Below, piece by piece: positions 58,998 to 64,000 of a stretch of DNA of 64,000 bases. The position numbers were made by a program, and so were the translations under genes. Below the pieces are notes generated by a model. It saw only the letters and a list, made by a program, of their open reading frames with translations. It did not search any database and was not told the origin of the DNA. The stretch covers positions 22,597 to 86,596 of the forward strand of contig JAYRMR010000021.1 in NCBI GenBank assembly GCA_041912595.1, read 5' to 3'. The DNA is from Roseateles_B sp041912595. Lineage in GTDB: Bacteria > Pseudomonadota > Gammaproteobacteria > Burkholderiales > Burkholderiaceae_C. Each line of letters begins with the position of its first letter. Within the stretch, counting starts at the first letter, position 1.

Positions 58998-60569
58998 ATG
59001 CGCTACTTCGCCCGCCTGCTGGTCATCAGCTGGACCATCTTCAAGTACGGCCTGGACGAGCTGGCGCTGTCCGGCTTCCGCCGCCACCGGCTGCTGGGCC
59101 TGCTGCACCGCCTCGTGTCGGTGGGCCGGGCCTGGGAATTGCCGCGCGGCGTGCGCCTGCGCCTGGCGCTGGAGCAGCTGGGGCCCATCTTCGTCAAGTT
59201 CGGCCAGGTGCTGTCCACCCGGCGGGACCTGGTGCCCGACGACATGGTCGAGGAGCTGGCCAAGCTGCAGGACCGCGTGCCGCCCTTCCCGGCGGCGCAG
59301 TCCCGGGCGCTGGTGGAGAAGGCCTTCGGCAAGCCCATCGAGGAGCTGTTCGCGACCTTCGAGGCCGAGCCGGTGGCCAGCGCGTCCATCGCGCAGGTGC
59401 ACTTCGCCACGCTGAAGGACGGCCGCGAGGTCGCCGTCAAGGTGCTGCGCCCGGGCATGCTGGACATCATCGAGGACGACCTCGCCCTGCTGCGCACGCT
59501 GGCGGGCTGGGTTGAGCGCTTCTCGGCGGACGGCCGGCGCCTGAAGCCCCGCGAGGTGGTCGCCGAGTTCAACAACTACCTGCACGACGAGCTCGACCTC
59601 GTGCGCGAGGCCGCCAACGCCACGCAGCTGCGCCGCAACATGGACGGCCTCGGCCTGGTCCTCGTGCCGGAGATGATCTGGGAGCTCTGCACCCAGCAGG
59701 TCATCGTGATGCAGCGCATGCACGGCGTGCCCATCTCGCAGATCCAGCGCCTGCGCGAGGCGGGGGTGGACATCCCCAAGCTGGCGCGCGACGGCGTCAC
59801 CATCTTCTTCACCCAGGTCTTCCGCGACGGCTTCTTCCACGCGGACATGCACCCGGGCAACATCCAGGTGAGCCTGGATCCGGCCACCTTCGGGCGCTAC
59901 ATCGCCCTGGACTTCGGCATCATCGGCACGCTCACCGAGGTCGACAAGGAATACCTGGCGCAGAACTTCATCGCCTTCTTCCGCCGCGACTACAAGCGCG
60001 TGGCCGAGCTGCACATCGAGTCCGGCTGGGTGCCGGCCTCCACGCGGGTGGACGAGCTCGAGGGGGCCGTGCGGGCAGTCTGCGAACCGCACTTCGACCG
60101 GCCGCTCAAGGACATCTCGCTGGGCCAGGTGCTGATGCGCCTGTTCCAGACCTCCCGCCGCTTCAATGTCGAGATCCAGCCGCAGCTGGTGCTGCTGCAG
60201 AAGACGCTCCTGAATATCGAGGGCCTCGGCCGCCAGCTGGATCCGGAGCTGGACCTGTGGGCGACCGCCAAGCCCTTCCTCGAGCGCTGGATGAACGAGC
60301 AGGTGGGCTGGCGCGCGCTGCTCAACGGCATCAAGAAGGAGGCGCCGCGCTATGCGCAGTTCTTCCCGGAGTTCCCCCGCCTGCTGCACGACGCCCTCAA
60401 GCGCCAGGGCCAGTCCACGGACGAGACGGCCCTCCTGCGCGCGATGCTGGTGGAGCAGCGGCGCACCAACCGCCTGCTGATGGGCTTCCTGCTCGCCCTG
60501 GGCGGCTTCGTGCTGGGCCTGCTGGCCACGCCCTGGCTGCTGCGCTTCTGGACTTCCCTGATGCACTGA
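58998..60569 (+). CDS. ubiB: Ubiquinone biosynthesis protein UbiB (ABC1/ADCK kinase-like ATPase)
   Basis: A 523-residue atypical kinase-like protein needed for ubiquinone synthesis. The KxGQ motif lies in GPIFVKFGQVLSTRRDLVPDD, EPVASASIAQVHFATLKDG is the Ala-rich loop, and ADMHPGNI and ALDFGIIG supply catalytic Asp, Asn and DFG. Two C-terminal membrane helices are visible (LLMGFLLALGGFVLGLL, and the last 20 residues). It ends before a GC hairpin at 60575-60593 that has no T-tract. Confidence 0.96.
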   Translation: MRYFARLLVISWTIFKYGLDELALSGFRRHRLLGLLHRLVSVGRAWELPRGVRLRLALEQLGPIFVKFGQVLSTRRDLVPDDMVEELAKLQDRVPPFPAAQSRALVEKAFGKPIEELFATFEAEPVASASIAQVHFATLKDGREVAVKVLRPGMLDIIEDDLALLRTLAGWVERFSADGRRLKPREVVAEFNNYLHDELDLVREAANATQLRRNMDGLGLVLVPEMIWELCTQQVIVMQRMHGVPISQIQRLREAGVDIPKLARDGVTIFFTQVFRDGFFHADMHPGNIQVSLDPATFGRYIALDFGIIGTLTEVDKEYLAQNFIAFFRRDYKRVAELHIESGWVPASTRVDELEGAVRAVCEPHFDRPLKDISLGQVLMRLFQTSRRFNVEIQPQLVLLQKTLLNIEGLGRQLDPELDLWATAKPFLERWMNEQVGWRALLNGIKKEAPRYAQFFPEFPRLLHDALKRQGQSTDETALLRAMLVEQRRTNRLLMGFLLALGGFVLGLLATPWLLRFWTSLMH

Positions 60570-60692
60570 AGGCGGGGCGGATTTCGCCCCGGGCTCGCGG
60601 ATAATGCGCGCTTTTGAGCGCCGAACCGGCCGGATCGCGCGCATCCTCCTGGCCCTTTTTTTGCCACGCCCGCCTCGCCGCGGGCCTCTGAC

Positions 60693-62168
60693 ATGAACAT
60701 CACGCTGATCGTCTTCGTCGTGCTCTACCTGCTGGGCACCCTGGCCCTGGGCGTCTGGGCGGGCACCCGCATCAAGAACACGAGCGACTTCGCCATCGCC
60801 GGGCGCAGCCTGCCGCTGATCATGGTCATCACGACCACCTTCGCCACCTGGTTCGGGGCCGAGACCGTGATGGGCATCCCCGCCAAGTTCGTGCAGGGCG
60901 GCCTGAATGCCATCGTGGAAGACCCCTTCGGGGCCGGCACCTGCCTGATCCTGGTCGGCGCCTTCTTCGCGACCAAGCTGTACCGCCAGAACCTCCTGAC
61001 CATCGGCGACTTCTACCGCCAGCGCTACGGCAAGGGCGTGGAGGTGTTCTGCTCGACGGCCATCATCCTGAGCTACCTGGGCTGGGTGGCGGCGCAGATC
61101 ACGGCCCTGGGCCTCGTGTTCTCGGTGCTGACCAACGGCGCCATGAGCGAGACGGCCGGCATGATCGTCGGCACGCTGGCCGTGCTGATCTACGTCGTGA
61201 TCGGCGGCTTCCTGGCGGTGGCCTGGACGGACTTCATCCAGATGATCGTGCTGGTGGTGGGCCTCTCGGTCATCGCGATGTTCTCGGCCGACCTCGCCGG
61301 CGGGGCCGACAAGGTGCTGGACCTCGCGCGCAGCAAGGACCTGTTCAAGTTCATGCCGGAGCCCAAGTTCATCGACGTGGCCATGTTCATCGGCGCGGCC
61401 GTGACCATGATGCTGGGCTCCATCCCGCAGCAGGACGTGTTCCAGCGCGTGATGTCCGCCAAGGACGAGAAGACCGCCCGCAACGGCGCCATGATCGGCG
61501 GCTTCAGCTACATCCTCTTCGCCGCCGTGCCCATGTTCATCGTGGCCAGCGCCGTGGTGGTGATGGGCCAGCAGGCCCTGGACATCGCCCGCGACGACTA
61601 CCAGAAGCTGCTGCCCATGTTCGTGCTGGAGCGCATGCCCCTGGTGATGCAGATCCTCTTCTTCGGCGCGCTGCTGTCGGCCATCAAGAGCACGTCCTCG
61701 GCCACGCTGCTGGCGCCCTCGACGAGCTTTGTCGAGAACATCCTCAAGAACCTGCGCCCGCACATGGGGGACCGGCAGCAGCTGCTGTCGATGCGCGTGA
61801 CCATCGTCATCTTCGCGGGCCTGGTGCTGGCCTACGCCATCGCGATGAAGGGCACCTCGATCTACGAGCTGGTCTCCTCGGCCTACCAGGTGACCCTGGT
61901 GGGCGCCTTCGTGCCCCTGGTCTTCGGCCTCTACTGGAGCCGTGCGACGACCCAGGGCGCGATCTTCTCGCTGGTGGGCGGCATCGGCGTGTGGATCGCC
62001 TTCCTGCCCCAGGTGAGCCTGCTGGGCGAGCTCTTCCCGGGCCAGCTGGCCGGCCTGCTCACGGGCGTGGTGGCCATGGTCTTCGGCTCCCTGGCCCCGC
62101 AGTGGCTGAAGAACCGCCACGAGCACAAGCGCCACGTGAAGGGCCTGCCGGACGAGGCCCAGGCCTGA
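60693..62168 (+). CDS. Sodium:solute symporter (SSS family)
   Basis: A 491-residue inner-membrane transporter with about 13 membrane segments. NTSDFAIAGRSLPLIMVITTTFATWFGAETVMGIPAKFVQGGL is the N-terminal signature region. GGFLAVAWTDFIQMIVLVVGL and the C-terminal TSIYELVSSAYQVTLVGAFVPLVFGLYW also fit the SSS family (PutP/PanF relatives). The solute cannot be told. It has its own leader with a possible -10 GATAAT near 60600, and sits between ubiB and fmdB, where most relatives I know have no such gene. Confidence 0.88.
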   Translation: MNITLIVFVVLYLLGTLALGVWAGTRIKNTSDFAIAGRSLPLIMVITTTFATWFGAETVMGIPAKFVQGGLNAIVEDPFGAGTCLILVGAFFATKLYRQNLLTIGDFYRQRYGKGVEVFCSTAIILSYLGWVAAQITALGLVFSVLTNGAMSETAGMIVGTLAVLIYVVIGGFLAVAWTDFIQMIVLVVGLSVIAMFSADLAGGADKVLDLARSKDLFKFMPEPKFIDVAMFIGAAVTMMLGSIPQQDVFQRVMSAKDEKTARNGAMIGGFSYILFAAVPMFIVASAVVVMGQQALDIARDDYQKLLPMFVLERMPLVMQILFFGALLSAIKSTSSATLLAPSTSFVENILKNLRPHMGDRQQLLSMRVTIVIFAGLVLAYAIAMKGTSIYELVSSAYQVTLVGAFVPLVFGLYWSRATTQGAIFSLVGGIGVWIAFLPQVSLLGELFPGQLAGLLTGVVAMVFGSLAPQWLKNRHEHKRHVKGLPDEAQA

Positions 62169-62317
62169 GCCGGGCGGCGCCGTGCGCGCCGCCGGGTTCG
62201 CCGCCGAGTGCTGTCTTGAGGGCCGAACGGCCCCTTGAAACCGCGGCAAAGGCCCGCATCTGGGCCCTGCGGATGGGCTCCGGGCCCGCCGCCAGGGTGG
62301 GGGCGCTGGTCGACCCC

Positions 62318-62323
62318 TATAAT
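62318..62323 (+). promoter_or_regulatory. -10 box of the fmdB-DUF502 promoter
   Basis: A perfect TATAAT lies 32 bases before the FmdB ATG in otherwise GC-rich DNA. The -35 region (about 62295) has no good TTGACA match, so an extended or activated promoter is possible. Confidence 0.55.
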
Positions 62324-62354
62324 TTCGCCTTTTCGATCAACAGCTTAGAACATC

Positions 62355-62687
62355 ATGCCGATCTACGCTTACCGCTGTGGTTCATGCGGTCACGCCAAGG
62401 ACGTGCTGCAAAAGCTCTCTGACGCACCGCTGAGCACCTGCCCGGCCTGTGGGGCCGAGACCTTCCAGAAGCAGATCACCGCAGCCGGCTTCCAGCTCAA
62501 GGGCTCGGGCTGGTATGTGACCGACTTCAAGGGTGGCAGCGGCGGCGGTTCCGCCACGGCCACGTCGCCCGCGGCGGCGGCCCCGGCCGCGAGCGAGCCG
62601 GCGTCCGGCGGCAGCAGCGCCAGCAGCAGTGACGGCGGCGCCAGCAGCGGCGGAACGGCCTGCGGCGGCTCCTGCGCCTGCCACTGA
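62355..62687 (+). CDS. FmdB-family zinc-ribbon protein
   Basis: A 110-residue protein beginning MPIYAYRCGSCGHAKDVLQKLSDAPLSTCPACG: two CxxC pairs forming a zinc ribbon of the FmdB/CxxC_CxxC_SSSS type. Position 47 onward (KQITAAGFQLKGSGWYVTDFKGG) is the family's second block. The tail is a Ser/Ala/Gly-rich low-complexity stretch ending in CGGSCACH, which could bind metal. It is the first gene of the conserved FmdB-DUF502-aspS set of betaproteobacteria. Confidence 0.93.
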   Translation: MPIYAYRCGSCGHAKDVLQKLSDAPLSTCPACGAETFQKQITAAGFQLKGSGWYVTDFKGGSGGGSATATSPAAAAPAASEPASGGSSASSSDGGASSGGTACGGSCACH

Positions 62688-62720
62688 GCGGCACTCCAGC
62701 ACCTCATCACAGGGAACCCA

Positions 62721-63398
62721 GTGAGAAAGTACATCATCGCCGGCCTTCTGGTCTGGCTCCCCTTGGCGATCACCCTCTGGGTCCTGAACCAGGTCCTGGG
62801 CGTCGTCAATGGCGTCTTTCATTCGCTGATCGGTGCCCTGAAGCTCGTTCTGCCGGTCTCGACGCATGACCTGCTGACGGCGCTGTCCCAGGTGCCGGGT
62901 CTCGGGGTGCTGATCCTGGCTGCGGGCCTCTTCCTCACCGGCATGTTCGTGGCGAACATGTTCGGCCAGTGGTGGCTGCGCCAGTGGGACAAGCTGCTGT
63001 CCAGCATTCCCATCGTCAAGAGCATCTACAGCTCGGTCAAGCAGGTCTCCGACACGCTCTTCTCGAGCAGCGGCAACGCCTTCCGCGAGGCCGTGCTCGT
63101 GCAGTACCCGCGCGAAGGCTCCTGGACGATCGCCTTCGTGACCGGCCAGCCCGGCGGCGAGGTGGCGAGCCAGCTGTGCGGCGAGCACGTCAGCCTCTAC
63201 GTGCCGACCACGCCGAACCCGACCTCGGGCTTCTTCCTGATGGTCTCGCGCGACCAGATCCGCCCGCTGGCCATGAGCGTCGACGAGGCCCTGAAGTACA
63301 TCATCTCGATGGGCGTCGTGGCCCCCACGGTCACCGAGCCCGGCGGCTCCGGCCCCTGCGGTGACGCCCGCCCCGGCGAACGAAATCAGCCGGGTTGA
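62721..63398 (+). CDS. DUF502 family inner-membrane protein
   Basis: A 225-residue protein with a GTG start. It has two membrane segments (YIIAGLLVWLPLAITLWVLNQVLG and VLILAAGLFLTGMFVANMFG). The block LLSSIPIVKSIYSSVKQVSDTLFSSSGNAFREAVLVQYPREGSW is the DUF502 hallmark, and PTTPNPTSGFFLMVSRDQI follows. Function unknown. Its place between fmdB and aspS is conserved in relatives. Confidence 0.93.
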   Translation: MRKYIIAGLLVWLPLAITLWVLNQVLGVVNGVFHSLIGALKLVLPVSTHDLLTALSQVPGLGVLILAAGLFLTGMFVANMFGQWWLRQWDKLLSSIPIVKSIYSSVKQVSDTLFSSSGNAFREAVLVQYPREGSWTIAFVTGQPGGEVASQLCGEHVSLYVPTTPNPTSGFFLMVSRDQIRPLAMSVDEALKYIISMGVVAPTVTEPGGSGPCGDARPGERNQPG

Positions 63399-63519
63399 GC
63401 ACCGGGCATGTGCTCAATCCTGAGGGCCTCCCGCCCGCCCCAGCGCCAGACCGAATGAACCTGCCGGCCGCCCCTTCCTCATCCCGCGGCCGCTTCCCCT
63501 GAATTCCCGGAGAACTCCT

Positions 63520-64000
63520 ATGCGTACCTGCTATGCCGGCCAAGTCAGCGAAAAGCTGCTCGACCAGACCGTGACCCTGATGGGCTGGGCCCACCGTCGC
63601 CGCGACCACGGCGGCGTGATCTTCATCGACCTGCGCGACCGCGAAGGCCTGGTCCAGATCGTCTGCGACCCGGACCGCCCCGACATGTTCAAGACGGCCG
63701 AAGGCGTGCGCAACGAGTTCTGCCTGAAGATCGTCGGCAAGGTCCGCGCCCGCCCGGCCGGCACCGAGAACGCCGGCCTGGTGAGCGGCAAGGTGGAAGT
63801 GCTGTGCTATGAGCTGGAAGTGCTGAACCCCAGCGTCACGCCCCCGTTCCAGCTGGACGACGAGAACCTCTCGGAGACCACGCGCCTCACGCACCGCGTG
63901 CTGGACCTGCGCCGCCCCTACATGCAGAACAACCTGAAGCTGCGCTACCGCGTGGCCATGGAGTGCCGCAAGTACCTGGACGAGCAGGGCTTCATCGACA
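63520..64000 (+). CDS. aspS: Aspartyl-tRNA synthetase, N-terminal part (cut by the window edge)
   Basis: The first 160 codons of a class II synthetase that charges tRNA-Asp (or tRNA-Asx). MRTCYAGQVSEKLLDQTVTLMGWAHRRRDHGGVIFIDLRDREGLVQ is the OB-fold anticodon-binding domain, and ETTRLTHRVLDLRRPYMQNNLKLRYRVAMECRKYLDEQGFI enters motif 1. GGAGA lies 8 bases before the ATG. The reading frame is open to the last base. Confidence 0.96.
   Translation, partial: MRTCYAGQVSEKLLDQTVTLMGWAHRRRDHGGVIFIDLRDREGLVQIVCDPDRPDMFKTAEGVRNEFCLKIVGKVRARPAGTENAGLVSGKVEVLCYELEVLNPSVTPPFQLDDENLSETTRLTHRVLDLRRPYMQNNLKLRYRVAMECRKYLDEQGFID

Noticed and set aside
60573..60593. GC-rich hairpin after ubiB considered as a terminator
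   Set aside because: The stem is good but no T-tract follows, so intrinsic termination is unlikely.
58416..62249. A minus-strand open frame of about 1280 codons opposite ubiJ, ubiB and the symporter
   Set aside because: It spans three well-recognised plus-strand genes and has the composition of antisense high-GC sequence.

Overview
High-GC DNA from a betaproteobacterium of the order Burkholderiales. The best fit is the Rubrivivax / Leptothrix / Roseateles / Ideonella group (Sphaerotilaceae-like), judged by gene content only. The pointers are an exosortase-B exopolysaccharide locus (epsD-E-F-G, xrtB, epsI, epsL, epsB), a Bug-type TctC solute-binding protein, a DUF3683 oxidoreductase, and the order DUF971-ubiE ... 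ubiJ-ubiB ... FmdB-DUF502-aspS. No rRNA, tRNA, transposase, phage gene or CRISPR array was seen. The window cuts aspS at its right edge and probably an S49 peptidase at its left edge.

Left part (0-26.3 kb): mixed chromosomal genes. An S49 peptidase ends in a strong terminator. A PEP-CTERM secreted protein, a ChaN-like secreted protein and an aldehyde dehydrogenase follow on the minus strand. A DUF2325 protein precedes an iron cluster in which hemP faces bfr-bfd, with a 7-1-7 Fur-type palindrome inside the hemP promoter. A five-gene minus-strand operon (7484-12100) encodes a periplasmic protein, an ABC ATPase, a MacB/FtsX-type permease, a LolA-like periplasmic protein and an outer-membrane barrel, and looks like an envelope export machine. 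Two tandem Ala/Pro/Thr-rich secreted proteins come next. Then follow a gamma-glutamyltransferase, an MFS exporter, a GNAT acetyltransferase, ugpQ, a 1308-residue FAD/Fe-S oxidoreductase, a gene-free repeat region (22448-23099), a Bug protein, a HIT protein, a possible small RNA with its own terminator, a DUF971 protein and ubiE.

Central part (26.5-58.3 kb): one exopolysaccharide (EPS) locus. A 16-gene plus-strand operon runs from epsD to a third GT4 glycosyltransferase (26553-44199). It carries export and co-polymerase proteins, exosortase B and EpsI, GDP-fucose synthesis (gmd, fcl), an acyltransferase, a Wzx-like flippase, a Wzy-like polymerase, a secreted glycoside hydrolase and four glycosyltransferases. 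A three-gene minus-strand block (44185-47090) adds a GT26 enzyme, a CgeB-like glycosyltransferase and a fucosyltransferase-like protein. A UDP-glucuronate-epimerase-like gene is read on the plus strand. A nine-gene minus-strand operon (58275 down to 48340) runs epsB-epsL-galE-manC-rfbB-rfbD-rfbA-rfbC-wecB. Together they could supply fucose, rhamnose, mannose, galactose, galacturonate and ManNAc donors, build a lipid-linked repeat, flip, polymerise and export it.

Right part (58.4-64 kb): ubiJ, ubiB, a sodium:solute symporter, an FmdB-type zinc-ribbon protein, DUF502 and the start of aspS. The EPS locus therefore sits between ubiE and ubiJ-ubiB, which are neighbours in many related genomes. This, the fucosyltransferase-like gene and the five-gene ABC unit are the points most worth following up.
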